From: Bifidobacterium sp. ESL0763 | GTDB lineage: Bacteria > Actinomycetota > Actinomycetes > Actinomycetales > Bifidobacteriaceae | Length of the DNA: 64,000 bases | Assembly (NCBI RefSeq): GCF_029433395.1 | Contig: NZ_JAQTHW010000002.1 | Coordinates: 1,426,001-1,490,000 of the forward strand | Direction: 5' to 3' | Shown here: positions 36,239 to 44,369 of the stretch, piece by piece | Position numbering within the stretch: the first letter of the stretch is position 1 | Layout: every line of letters begins with the position of its first letter | Made by a program: the position numbers and the translations under genes | Notes under the pieces: model-generated | The model's database searches: none | What the model was told of the DNA's origin: nothing | What the model saw: the letters and a program-made list of their open reading frames with translations, nothing else

Positions 36239-37069
36239 ATGTCCAACGAACCCGAACAGATGTCCAAGCCGGAGTCCGGCGCCGAAAACGATGCCGCACG
36301 CAAGGCCGCACCGGTAGGCAAGACGGAGCCGCGCCACGACGCCGCCCGGAACCCGCAGCAGGAGCTGCTGGAACGCCTCGGCACCCAGCTGAGCCCCAGC
36401 ACGCTCGTCATGGCGCTCACGCACCGCTCCTTCTCGCATGAGCACGAGGGCGCCCCGAACTACGAGCGGCTCGAGTTCCTGGGCGACGCCGTTCTGGAGT
36501 TCGTCTCCACCGAGACGCTCTACCGCGTCCACCCCGACATGAACGAGGGCCAGCTGGCCAAGATGCGCGCCATGGCCGTCTCGGAGAAGGCCCTTTCGCA
36601 GATCGCGCGCGAGAAGCTCCAGGTGGGCCCCTACATCCTGCTCGGGCGCGGCGAGGCGGAGTCCGGCGGTGCCGACAAGAGCTCGATCCTCTGCGACATC
36701 GTCGAGGCACTGATCGGCGCAACGTTCATCGAGCACGGCATCGACGAGGCGCGCAGGGTGGTGCACCGTCTGGTCGACGACGAGCTGAAGAAGGTCGCCA
36801 CCGAGGGCCCGGCGCTGGATTGGAAGACCTCGCTGACCGTCAAGGCGCACGGCATGGGCCTCGAGGACCCGCGCTACCGCATGGCCGTCAGCGGCCCGGA
36901 ATACGCGCAGGTCTTCACCGCACGCGCGGTGGTCGGCGACGATGACGAGGTGCTGGGCGTCGGCACCGGTTCCAGCAAGCGCAAGGCCCAGCTGGCCGCG
37001 GCGTCGGCGGCCTGGCACGAGCTCGACGACCATCCCGGCAGGCACCGGGCCAAGAAGCACCGCCACTGA
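36239..37069 (+). CDS. rnc: Ribonuclease III
   Basis: Double-strand-specific endoribonuclease for rRNA and mRNA processing. The 276 residues comprise a disordered first 40, the catalytic signature ERLEFLGDAVLE (76-87) and EALIGATFIEHG, and a C-terminal double-strand RNA-binding domain ending before a basic tail. The start at 36239 has AAAGGA six bases upstream; upstream in-frame sequence crosses the rpmF terminator and is unlikely to be coding. Confidence 0.96.
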   Translation: MSNEPEQMSKPESGAENDAARKAAPVGKTEPRHDAARNPQQELLERLGTQLSPSTLVMALTHRSFSHEHEGAPNYERLEFLGDAVLEFVSTETLYRVHPDMNEGQLAKMRAMAVSEKALSQIAREKLQVGPYILLGRGEAESGGADKSSILCDIVEALIGATFIEHGIDEARRVVHRLVDDELKKVATEGPALDWKTSLTVKAHGMGLEDPRYRMAVSGPEYAQVFTARAVVGDDDEVLGVGTGSSKRKAQLAAASAAWHELDDHPGRHRAKKHRH

Positions 37070-37175
37070 GGCGTCCTCTCCCTGGGGCGGCGGAGCCGAC
37101 ACGCCATCGACCGAATCGGCAACCCCTGGCACGCCGGCACCATGATGCCGGACGATGCCAGTATTCGGGCAGCGC

Positions 37176-37205
37176 TTGCCGTCCAAAGACACCGGACACT
37201 ATGAT
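37176..37205 (+). promoter_or_regulatory. Candidate ilvB promoter
   Basis: TTGCCG (37176-37181) and TATGAT (37200-37205) are separated by 18 bases in the gap between rnc and ilvB, leaving a leader of about 125 bases. I see no clear leader peptide or T-box in it. Confidence 0.45.
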
Positions 37206-37339
37206 GTCTAGCACAACGGCATCGCGTTCCGGCCTGCCACAAGCGGCATACGCGCGCCGAGCGTCCCTGCCACGCGCGCGTACACCATATGCGGCTGGTC
37301 ACCGACAATCCCCAACAAGCCCGAAGAGATAGAGGAATG

Positions 37340-39259
37340 ATGGTGTCACCAACGCCTTTGCAGGCATTCAGCGGGGTGCAGAAAGCATCCAAGGCAACGA
37401 ACAAGCAGCATCTTGTCGACGGCGAGAAGATGACCGGCGCGCAGGCGCTGATTCGCACGCTGGAGGATCTGGGCGTCCAGGACGTCTTCGGCATCCCCGG
37501 CGGTGCGATCCTGCCGGTCTACCACCAGATCCACGACGACACCAAGTTCCGCTTCGTGCTGATGCGCCATGAGCAGGGCGCCGGCCACGCGGCCGAGGGA
37601 TATGCCGTCGCCACGGGGCGCGTGGGCGTGTGCATCGTGACCTCCGGGCCGGGCGCGACCAACATGGTCACCCCCATCGCCGACGCGAACATGGACTCCG
37701 TGCCGCTGGTGGTCATCTCCGGGCAGGTCGGCGTCGATTCGATCGGCACCGACGCCTTCCAGGAGGCGGACACCGTGGGCATCACCTACCCGGTGGTCAA
37801 GCACTCCTACCTCGTCACCGACGCGCAGGACATCCCCCGCGTGCTCGCCGAGGCGCACTATATCGCCCGCAGCGGCAGGCCCGGCCCGGTCGTGGTCGAC
37901 GTCTCGAAGACCGCGCAGGTCGGCGAGATGTACTATTCATGGCCGCAGCGCATGATCCTCCCCGGCTACAATCCCACCACCAAGCCCCACGGCCATATGC
38001 TGCACGAGGCGGTCCGGCTCTTCGAGCGCGCCTACCGTCCGGTGCTCTACGTGGGCGGCGGCGCCATGCGTTCCAACGCCGGAGCGCAGGTCAAGGAGCT
38101 CGCCGACCTCACCGACACCCCAATCGTCACCACGCTGCCCGCGCGCGGCATCGTGCCCGATTCCGACCCGAAGGTCCTCGGCATGCCGGGCATGCACGGC
38201 ACCTTCCCCGCCACCGCGGCCGCGCAGAAATGTGATCTGCTGGTCGCCATCGGCGCGCGCTTCGACGACCGCGTCACCGGCGACATGGCCACGTTCGCCC
38301 CCTCGGCGCGCGTCATCCACATCGACATCGACCCGGCCGAGATCGGCAAGCGCCGCCATACCGACGTGCCCATCGTCGGCGACGTGGCCCAGGTGCTCGA
38401 CGCCCTCAACGACGAGATCAAGCACGACCCGGCCATCCACAACAAGCCCAAGCTCGAGCCGTGGTGGAAGCTCATCAACTCGTGGCGCGAGCGCTATCCG
38501 CTCCCCTACGACGACAAGACCCCCGACGGCACGCTCTCCCCGCAGTGGGTAGTGGGCGAGCTCTCGCGCCAGGCGGCGCCCTCGACCATCTGGGTCTCCG
38601 GCGTGGGTCAGCACCAGATGTGGGCCTCGCAGATCGTCGACTTCGAGAACCCCCATTCCTGGATCTCCTCGGGAGGCCTGGGCACGATGGGCTTCGGCCT
38701 GCCCGCCGCGATCGGCGCCAGCGTCGGCTCCACCCGTGATTTCGGCGGCAAGAAGCCGGTCTGGCTCATCGACGGCGACGGCAGCTTCCAGATGACAAGC
38801 GAGGAGCTGGCGGCCGCGTTCATCGACAACGCACCGGTGAAGATCGCCATCCTCAACAACTCGGTCTACGGCATGGTGCGCCAGTGGCAGACCCTCTTCT
38901 ACGAGAAGCACTATTCGCAGACCAGCCTGCGCGACGGCGAAAACACGCCCGACATCATGGACGTGCCCGATTTCGTGAAGCTGGCGGAGGCCTACGGCTG
39001 CGTCGGCATCCGCGCGCGCGACGAGGACGAGGCCAAGGCCGCGATCAAGCGCGCCAACGAGATCAACGACCGTCCGGTGCTCATCGACTTCCGCGTCTAC
39101 AAGGACGCCATGGTCTGGCCGATGGTGGCCGCCGGCAAGTCCAACGACACGGTGACCTACCAGCCGGGCGTCCAGCCGCTGCTCGACGGGACGACGGACG
39201 AGGGCCAGGAGGATGACGCCTCCCGGCAGCCGCAACCGCAGACGGCATCGGAAGAGTAG
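37340..39259 (+). CDS. ilvB: Acetolactate synthase large subunit
   Basis: Thiamine-diphosphate enzyme starting valine, leucine and isoleucine synthesis. The 639-residue protein has GIPGGAILPVY, the TPP-activating glutamate in RHEQGAGHAAEGYAVATG, the FAD/fold motifs of the middle domain, and the metal-binding GDGSFQMTSEEL...LNNSVYGMV. Start codons ATG (37337), ATG (37340) and GTG (37343) lie together after GAGG; 37340 was taken as a compromise. The last 30 residues are a Gln/Glu-rich tail. ilvN follows 14 bases later. Confidence 0.96.
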   Translation: MVSPTPLQAFSGVQKASKATNKQHLVDGEKMTGAQALIRTLEDLGVQDVFGIPGGAILPVYHQIHDDTKFRFVLMRHEQGAGHAAEGYAVATGRVGVCIVTSGPGATNMVTPIADANMDSVPLVVISGQVGVDSIGTDAFQEADTVGITYPVVKHSYLVTDAQDIPRVLAEAHYIARSGRPGPVVVDVSKTAQVGEMYYSWPQRMILPGYNPTTKPHGHMLHEAVRLFERAYRPVLYVGGGAMRSNAGAQVKELADLTDTPIVTTLPARGIVPDSDPKVLGMPGMHGTFPATAAAQKCDLLVAIGARFDDRVTGDMATFAPSARVIHIDIDPAEIGKRRHTDVPIVGDVAQVLDALNDEIKHDPAIHNKPKLEPWWKLINSWRERYPLPYDDKTPDGTLSPQWVVGELSRQAAPSTIWVSGVGQHQMWASQIVDFENPHSWISSGGLGTMGFGLPAAIGASVGSTRDFGGKKPVWLIDGDGSFQMTSEELAAAFIDNAPVKIAILNNSVYGMVRQWQTLFYEKHYSQTSLRDGENTPDIMDVPDFVKLAEAYGCVGIRARDEDEAKAAIKRANEINDRPVLIDFRVYKDAMVWPMVAAGKSNDTVTYQPGVQPLLDGTTDEGQEDDASRQPQPQTASEE

Positions 39260-39273
39260 GCGAAAGGAACATC

Positions 39274-39828
39274 ATGGCAAACTATCCCGCATCCCAGCCC
39301 ACCAGCTCGTTGCACACCCTGTCCGTGCTCGTGGAGAACCGCCCGGGCGTGCTGGCGCGTATCGCCGGCCTCTTCGCCCGCCGCGCCTTCAACATCAACT
39401 CGCTTTCGGTCTCCCCCACCGAGCGCCCCGACATCTCGCGCGTCACCGTGACCGCCGACGTGGAGCAGACCCCGCTGGAGCAGATCATCAAGCAGCTCAA
39501 CAAGCTGCTGCACGTCCTGAAGATCGTCGACCTCGACAAGGCGACCACCGTCGAGCGCGAGCTGGTGCTCATCAAGGTCTCGGCCGACCAGACCACCCGT
39601 TCCGACGTGCTCGAGATCGTGCGTCTCTTCCGCGTGCGCGTGGTCGACGTGCACCCCCAGTCGCTGACCATCGAGGCCACGGGCGCCGAGGGCAAGATCG
39701 ACGCGCTGCTCGGCCTGCTCGAGAACTACGGCATCATCGAGCTGGTGCGTTCCGGCGCCGTCGCGGTGACGCGCGGCCCGCACGCCCTGAGCGAGAAGGG
39801 CGTCGGCAGCGAGATAAGGGGCCGCTGA
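39274..39828 (+). CDS. ilvN: Acetolactate synthase small subunit
   Basis: Regulatory subunit conferring valine feedback inhibition. The 184-residue protein has an N-terminal ACT domain (HTLSVLVENRPGVLARIAGL, FNINSLSVSPTE) and the conserved C-terminal domain with SADQTTRSDVLEIVRLF. AAAGGA lies five bases before the ATG. It forms an operon with ilvB and ends at a strong terminator. Confidence 0.97.
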   Translation: MANYPASQPTSSLHTLSVLVENRPGVLARIAGLFARRAFNINSLSVSPTERPDISRVTVTADVEQTPLEQIIKQLNKLLHVLKIVDLDKATTVERELVLIKVSADQTTRSDVLEIVRLFRVRVVDVHPQSLTIEATGAEGKIDALLGLLENYGIIELVRSGAVAVTRGPHALSEKGVGSEIRGR

Positions 39829-39869
39829 CGGCGCAGCGTTTTCGGCATCGCCGCGACTATCGAACATCG

Positions 39870-39906
39870 GGTGGATATGGCTTCCGGGCCGTATCCACCT
39901 TTTTTA
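39870..39906 (+). terminator. ilvBN terminator
   Basis: A 12-bp stem with one G-U pair (39870-39881 with 39888-39899), a 6-base loop and a TTTTTT run from 39900. Confidence 0.9.
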
Positions 39907-39947
39907 TTGCTCACGCGCCTCAGCATCATGACGTACCACCCATGCGT

Positions 39948-39977
39948 TTGACAGTATGCTAGCATTTTGCTAGCATA
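39948..39977 (+). promoter_or_regulatory. Promoter embedded in a palindromic operator of the toxin-antitoxin locus
   Basis: A consensus -35 TTGACA (39948-39953) and a -10-like TAGCAT (39971-39976) are 17 bases apart. The spacer and -10 lie in the inverted repeat TATGCTAGC (39955-39963)/GCTAGCATA (39969-39977). The 8-base palindrome TGCTAGCA occurs twice, 11 bases apart, as expected for two ribbon-helix-helix dimers. This fits autorepression by the antitoxin. Confidence 0.8.
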
Positions 39978-40007
39978 CATATTGACAAGCAAGAGCAAGG
40001 AGGCAAA

Positions 40008-40268
40008 ATGAAGACGCTCATCATCCACGGCGTTCCCAGCGACCAACTGGAAACACTGAAATCCGCGGCAAAAGCCAATCACCAATCCCTCGAAGCTCAA
40101 GCGAAAACGATCATAGAGGAAGCGGTTGTGGCGAAAACCCATCACACGACCTCTGAGGAACTATTCGCCCAATGCCGCACCCTGTTGGAAGATGGCGGAC
40201 TTGGACCCAACGAGGAATTGGTTCCGCCACGAGAAAAGGACGACGCGCGTCCAGTCAGCTTCCATTAA
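40008..40268 (+). CDS. Solitary FitA-like ribbon-helix-helix protein
   Basis: An 86-residue protein with a FitA/Arc-type N-terminus (MKTLIIHGVPSDQLETLKSA, then NHQSLEAQAKTIIEEAV), the usual DNA-binding beta strand plus two helices, and an acidic C-terminal tail that could bind a toxin. AGGAGG lies four bases before the ATG, directly behind the operator-promoter. No toxin gene follows immediately; instead a second antitoxin-like gene does. Codon use and GC are lower than in neighbours, suggesting transfer. Confidence 0.8.
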   Translation: MKTLIIHGVPSDQLETLKSAAKANHQSLEAQAKTIIEEAVVAKTHHTTSEELFAQCRTLLEDGGLGPNEELVPPREKDDARPVSFH

Positions 40269-40343
40269 TCGCCACGTCGACGCTGCTTCGTCGTGACATA
40301 TCTTTCATCCGTGAAATCAAGAAAAACGATAAAGGAGAGACTC

Positions 40344-40610
40344 ATGCCCACACTCACCATCAGGAAAGTCGACGATGAGACAGTCGACAGGCTCAAGGCC
40401 ATCGCAAAAGAAAACAACCGCTCGACCGAAGCCGAAGTGCGTTCCATCGTAGAGGATTTCACGGCAGGCTTGCTGGTCCGCCAAGAAGTCGAAGAGACCA
40501 ACTTCTACGATGACCTACGAAATTACATGAAGCAGGAAGGCATCAAGGGAATCAACGATTTCCACTTGCCATCCCGAGACCAAACCGCCGAACCCATGAC
40601 CTTCGAGTGA
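40344..40610 (+). CDS. FitA-like antitoxin
   Basis: An 88-residue ribbon-helix-helix protein: MPTLTIRKVDDETVDRLKAI, then NRSTEAEVRSIVEDF, the FitA-type fold, followed by a toxin-binding tail. GGAG lies six bases before the ATG. Its stop codon is two bases from the PIN toxin start, the normal antitoxin-toxin arrangement. It differs from the gene before it, so this is not a simple duplication. Confidence 0.85.
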   Translation: MPTLTIRKVDDETVDRLKAIAKENNRSTEAEVRSIVEDFTAGLLVRQEVEETNFYDDLRNYMKQEGIKGINDFHLPSRDQTAEPMTFE

Positions 40611-40612
40611 TC

Positions 40613-41035
40613 ATGATTATCCTAGACACCAATGTCGTCAGCGAGACATTCAAGGAAGACCCCGATAGTCACGTTGCGCAATGGCTTAAAAAGCAACAGC
40701 CGAGCTCGCTTCGACTGTGCTCAATAACCGTTGCGGAACTTCTGTATGGACTTCGTCTCATGCCCGAGGGACGCAAGAAACGAGATTTGTCGATATTGAT
40801 CACTCGAACATTGCTGAAATACAACGGTCGCACGCTCTCTTTTGATGCCGCATCCGCCAACAACTATGCGGCAATCGCCTCACAACGCAAACGCGCCGGG
40901 CACAATGTCAGCATATTCGACACCCAAATCGCCGGCATCGCAGCGGCCAACCATTGCTCCATCGCCACCAGGAACACCAAGGACTTTGAGGATTCGGGAC
41001 TGGACATCATCAACCCCTGGGAATACGAGGGATAG
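40613..41035 (+). CDS. PIN-domain toxin (FitB/VapC family)
   Basis: A 140-residue PIN ribonuclease. The acidic metal site is complete: Asp5 (MIILDTNVVSE), Glu42 (TVAELLYGLR), Asp103 (SIFDTQIAGIA) and Asp124 (RNTKDF). VapC toxins cleave tRNA or rRNA; FitB's target is less clear. The start at 40613 gives the canonical N-terminus and follows the antitoxin stop codon by two bases without a strong ribosome site, so translation is probably coupled. Confidence 0.9.
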   Translation: MIILDTNVVSETFKEDPDSHVAQWLKKQQPSSLRLCSITVAELLYGLRLMPEGRKKRDLSILITRTLLKYNGRTLSFDAASANNYAAIASQRKRAGHNVSIFDTQIAGIAAANHCSIATRNTKDFEDSGLDIINPWEYEG

Positions 41036-41044
41036 CGAGCAGTC

Positions 41045-43312
41045 CTATTCCACCTGCTCGGAGAGGTCCATCCATTCGGCTTCCAGGGCGTCCTTCTCAT
41101 CCGCATTGGCGGAGAGCTTGCCGTTGAGCTCGTTCAGGCCCACATAGTCGGCCGGGTCGTGCTCGGCCATCCGCTGCTCGATCTTCGCCTTCTCGCTTTC
41201 GAGCTTGGCCAGCTTGCGCTCGATGGCGGAGATGCGGCGAGTGGCGTCGTGGAAGGCCTTGCCGGTCAGCTTCGGCTCGCCGGACGAGGCGTTGTCATCG
41301 CCATGGCCGCCGTCGGCGTTGCCAGCGGCATCCATCGACTGCGATCCGGTCGTTCCGCCATTCGACGCCGTGCCCTTGCGCTTTGCCTTGCCACCACGGT
41401 TGTCGCCGGCGATCTCGTCGAGAGTGGCGCCGTTCTCGATCCTGCGCACCATCTCGAGGTAGTCGTCCACGCCGCCGGGCAGGTGCCGCACCTTGCCGCC
41501 GATCAGCGCGAACTGCTCGTCGGTGACGCGCTCGAGCAAGTAGCGGTCGTGGGAGACCACGATCAGGGTGCCCGGCCAGGAATCCAGCAAGTCCTCCATC
41601 ACGGCGAGCATGTCGGTGTCGAGGTCGTTGCCCGGCTCGTCGAGGATGAGCACGTTGGGCTCGTCCAGCAGGATCAGCAGCAGCTGCATGCGGCGCTTCT
41701 GGCCGCCGGAGAGGTCGGCGATCGGCGTCATCAGCTGCGCGGCCGAGAATCCTAGCCGCTCCATCAGCTGGCTGGTGGAGACCTCCTTGCCATCGACCAC
41801 ATAGGTCGGCCTGTAGCGGCCCAGCACTTCCTTGATCTTGTATTTGCCGAGTTTCTCGAGCTCGTCGAGGCGCTGCGAGAGCACCGCGAACTTCACGGTC
41901 TTGCCGATCTTCACGTGACCGGCGGTCGGGGTGAGCGTGCCGTCGATGACCTTGAGCAGCGTGGACTTGCCCGCGCCGTTGGCGCCGACGATGCCGAAGC
42001 GGTCGCCCGGCCCGATCAGCCAGGTGACGTCGTCGAGGATCTTTCGGCCGGATATGGTCACCTTTTGGGCGGCCGAGGTGACGGCGGGAGCGGCTGTGGC
42101 GCCATCATCCGCCTGCGCACCCTCGTCAGTCTTGTTGTCCTCGGACAAGGTCCGGGCCGCCTCATCCGCGTCAGCCGTGGTTCCGGTCGCCGTGACCGGC
42201 GCGCTGCCGGCATCCACCAGCCGCTCGTCGTCCAGGTCGTCCACGGCCAGCCGCACCGACCCCATGACCTTGGGCTCCTCGTAGAGCGCCGGCACCTTGC
42301 TCACATGCGAGGCGGAATCGGCGCCGGCTCCGTCACCGGCCGAGGCGTCCTCAAGCGCATTTGGAGCTCCGCCATTTGATACCGCAATGTTGCCACTGGC
42401 AACATTGCCTTGGAGGCGCTCGAAGATCTGGGTGACGTCGTTGAGGTCGACCACCTGCTTGCCCAGCCGCGAGGTCGCCATCTGCTTGAGTTGCAACGTG
42501 TTGCGCATCGGCGGCACATCGTCGATCAGCTCGTGTGCCTGCTTGACGTGGAACTTCTGCTTGGTAGCGCGGGCGCGGGCGCCGCGGGTCAGCCACGCCA
42601 GCTCCTTGCGCGCCAGGTTGCGCCGGCGCTCCTCGCGGATGTCGGCCTGGCGGTCACGCTCGACGCGCTGGAGCATATAGGCGCTGTAGCCACCTTCGAA
42701 CGGGTCGATCACCCCGTCGTGCACCTCCCACATCGACTCGCAGACCTCGTCGAGGAACCAGCGGTCGTGGGTGACCAGCAGCAGCGCGCCATGGCCCGAG
42801 GCCCAGCGGTTCTTCAGGTGCTCGGCCAGCCAGTGGATAGTGACGATGTCGAGATGGTTGGTGGGCTCGTCGAGCGCCAGGATGTCCCAGTCCTTGAGCA
42901 GCAGACGGGTCAGGTCGGCGCGACGGCGCTGGCCACCGGAAAGCGAGCCGATCCTCGCCTCGAGGCTCAGCCCTCCCAGCAACGCCTCGACGATCTCGCG
43001 GGAACGGGTGTCGGAGGCCCACTGGTAGTCCTCGCGCCCCTCGAGCGCGGCCTGGCGCACCGTGGCGTCATCGTCCAGAGGGTCGCGCTGGTCGAGCATG
43101 CCGAACGTCAGCCCGTTGCGCATCGTCACACGGCCGGAATCGGGCTGCTGGGCGCCGGACAGCAGGCGCAGCAATGTGGATTTGCCGTCACCGTTCTTGC
43201 CGACGATGCCGATGCGGTCGCCTTCGAAAATCCCCTGCGTCACATCGGTGAAGATGGTTTTGGTCGCGAAATCGAGCGAAACGTGTTCAAGTCCCAAGTC
43301 ATAAGTCGGCAT
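41045..43312 (-). CDS. ABC-F family ATPase
   Basis: A 755-residue soluble protein with two ABC domains and no membrane segment, as in ribosome-associated ABC-F factors (Uup type). Domain 1 has Walker A GKNGDGKST (38-46), LSGGQRRRADL and ALDEPTNHLD; domain 2 has GANGAGKST (about 444), DLSGGQKRRMQ and ILDEPGNDLD. The linker between the domains (residues 265-420) is expanded with an acidic Ala/Thr-rich insertion. The C-terminal 90 residues form a coiled coil as in Uup. Role in translation or DNA repair is by family only. Confidence 0.93.
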   Translation of the reverse strand: MPTYDLGLEHVSLDFATKTIFTDVTQGIFEGDRIGIVGKNGDGKSTLLRLLSGAQQPDSGRVTMRNGLTFGMLDQRDPLDDDATVRQAALEGREDYQWASDTRSREIVEALLGGLSLEARIGSLSGGQRRRADLTRLLLKDWDILALDEPTNHLDIVTIHWLAEHLKNRWASGHGALLLVTHDRWFLDEVCESMWEVHDGVIDPFEGGYSAYMLQRVERDRQADIREERRRNLARKELAWLTRGARARATKQKFHVKQAHELIDDVPPMRNTLQLKQMATSRLGKQVVDLNDVTQIFERLQGNVASGNIAVSNGGAPNALEDASAGDGAGADSASHVSKVPALYEEPKVMGSVRLAVDDLDDERLVDAGSAPVTATGTTADADEAARTLSEDNKTDEGAQADDGATAAPAVTSAAQKVTISGRKILDDVTWLIGPGDRFGIVGANGAGKSTLLKVIDGTLTPTAGHVKIGKTVKFAVLSQRLDELEKLGKYKIKEVLGRYRPTYVVDGKEVSTSQLMERLGFSAAQLMTPIADLSGGQKRRMQLLLILLDEPNVLILDEPGNDLDTDMLAVMEDLLDSWPGTLIVVSHDRYLLERVTDEQFALIGGKVRHLPGGVDDYLEMVRRIENGATLDEIAGDNRGGKAKRKGTASNGGTTGSQSMDAAGNADGGHGDDNASSGEPKLTGKAFHDATRRISAIERKLAKLESEKAKIEQRMAEHDPADYVGLNELNGKLSANADEKDALEAEWMDLSEQVE

Positions 43313-43405
43313 AGTGACTCGATGGTACCGCCGCCTATCAACACCTTTCGGCCCACACCCGAATCAGGTTCCGCCCATGCGCCCCGTCGTCCCGAGGGCG
43401 AACCC

Positions 43406-43503
43406 GCGTCGAAAAGCACCCTTTTCCATGCTTTTCGACGCACCATAACCGAACTTGCGTCGAAAAGCACGTTTTGGGGCCGGATTTCGTGCTTTTCGAC
43501 GCA
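43406..43503. repeat. Tandem double-hairpin repeat, copy B
   Basis: First hairpin: a 13-bp perfect stem (43406-43418 with 43429-43441) with a 10-base loop. Second: a 16-bp perfect stem (43456-43471 with 43488-43503) with a 16-base loop. Stems share TGCGTCGAAAAGCA and its complement with copy A at 25594-25704; loops differ. Here it lies between two genes on the same strand, 33 bases before the amidotransferase stop codon on the plus-strand map. Confidence 0.85.
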
Positions 43504-43535
43504 TCGATGCAAAGGAACATGCAGCGCCCCGCCGC

Positions 43536-44270
43536 TCAGCACCTTTCGGCCTCGAGGATGGCACGGGCGCAGTTCTCGCAGCGCACGGCGAACCCGGAGA
43601 ACACCTGCTCGGCCAAGGGCTGCAGCTGGGCGTCGTACCGTTGGAAGTCCATCCGGATCCGCGAGATCTCGCTCTTCTTCATCCCCTCGACCATCGACGG
43701 TTCGGCCAGCCATTCGTCGAGCAGCGTGGGCGTGACCTCCAGGTGGAACTGCAGGCCGAGCGCGGATTTGAAGCGGAAGGCCTGGTTGGCGGTGTGCTTC
43801 GAGCTGGCCAGCAGCTGCGCGCCCTGCGGCAGCGAGACCACGTCGTTGTGCCAATGCAGCACATGCGTCTTCGGACTCCACATGCGGAAATAGTCGTCGC
43901 GCGCCACCTGTCTGATCGTCCCGAACCCGATCTCGGAGCATGCGCCGCTTTCGAGCGTGGCGCCCAGCGCGGTGGCGATGATCTGGTGGCCCAGGCAGAT
44001 GCCCAGCACCGGCTTGCCCGCCTTGACGGCCTTTCGCACCAGCTTCGCCTCGACCTTCAGCCCCGGGTACTCCTTGAAATCCTGCGCGCCCATCGGCCCG
44101 CCCATGATCACGATGCCGGCCACCTCGTCGCGCTCCGGCAGCTGCGGATCGGCCTGCTCGGCGATGGACAGGGTCGTCGTCGACATGCCAAGGTCATCGA
44201 GACTGTCCAGTATCCTTCCCGGCTTCTCACAGGGGACATGTTGCAGAATGAGCACTTTCGGCGTAGTCAT
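43536..44270 (-). CDS. Class I glutamine amidotransferase
   Basis: A 244-residue stand-alone GATase of the GMP-synthase-like subgroup. The nucleophile Cys (about 92) is in VLGICLGHQIIATAL and the catalytic His (about 176) in LGLQFHLEVTP; the oxyanion strand is IVIMGGPMGAQD. The acceptor substrate is not evident from neighbours. An ATG nine bases earlier (44279) is an alternative start. It is divergent from cysS. Confidence 0.92.
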   Translation of the reverse strand: MTTPKVLILQHVPCEKPGRILDSLDDLGMSTTTLSIAEQADPQLPERDEVAGIVIMGGPMGAQDFKEYPGLKVEAKLVRKAVKAGKPVLGICLGHQIIATALGATLESGACSEIGFGTIRQVARDDYFRMWSPKTHVLHWHNDVVSLPQGAQLLASSKHTANQAFRFKSALGLQFHLEVTPTLLDEWLAEPSMVEGMKKSEISRIRMDFQRYDAQLQPLAEQVFSGFAVRCENCARAILEAERC

Positions 44271-44369
44271 GTCTCCCATTGTGACATTCCGTCACCCCAA
44301 ATGATCGTCCGGGCCCCTCGTGCTCCTGCCGGGCGCGAATTGTCGGTGAAAGCCAATATTCTTTAAGTT

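Noticed and set aside
37070..37339. A T-box or leader-peptide attenuator before ilvB
   Set aside because: No run of Val/Leu/Ile codons after a ribosome site and no T-box core sequence was seen.
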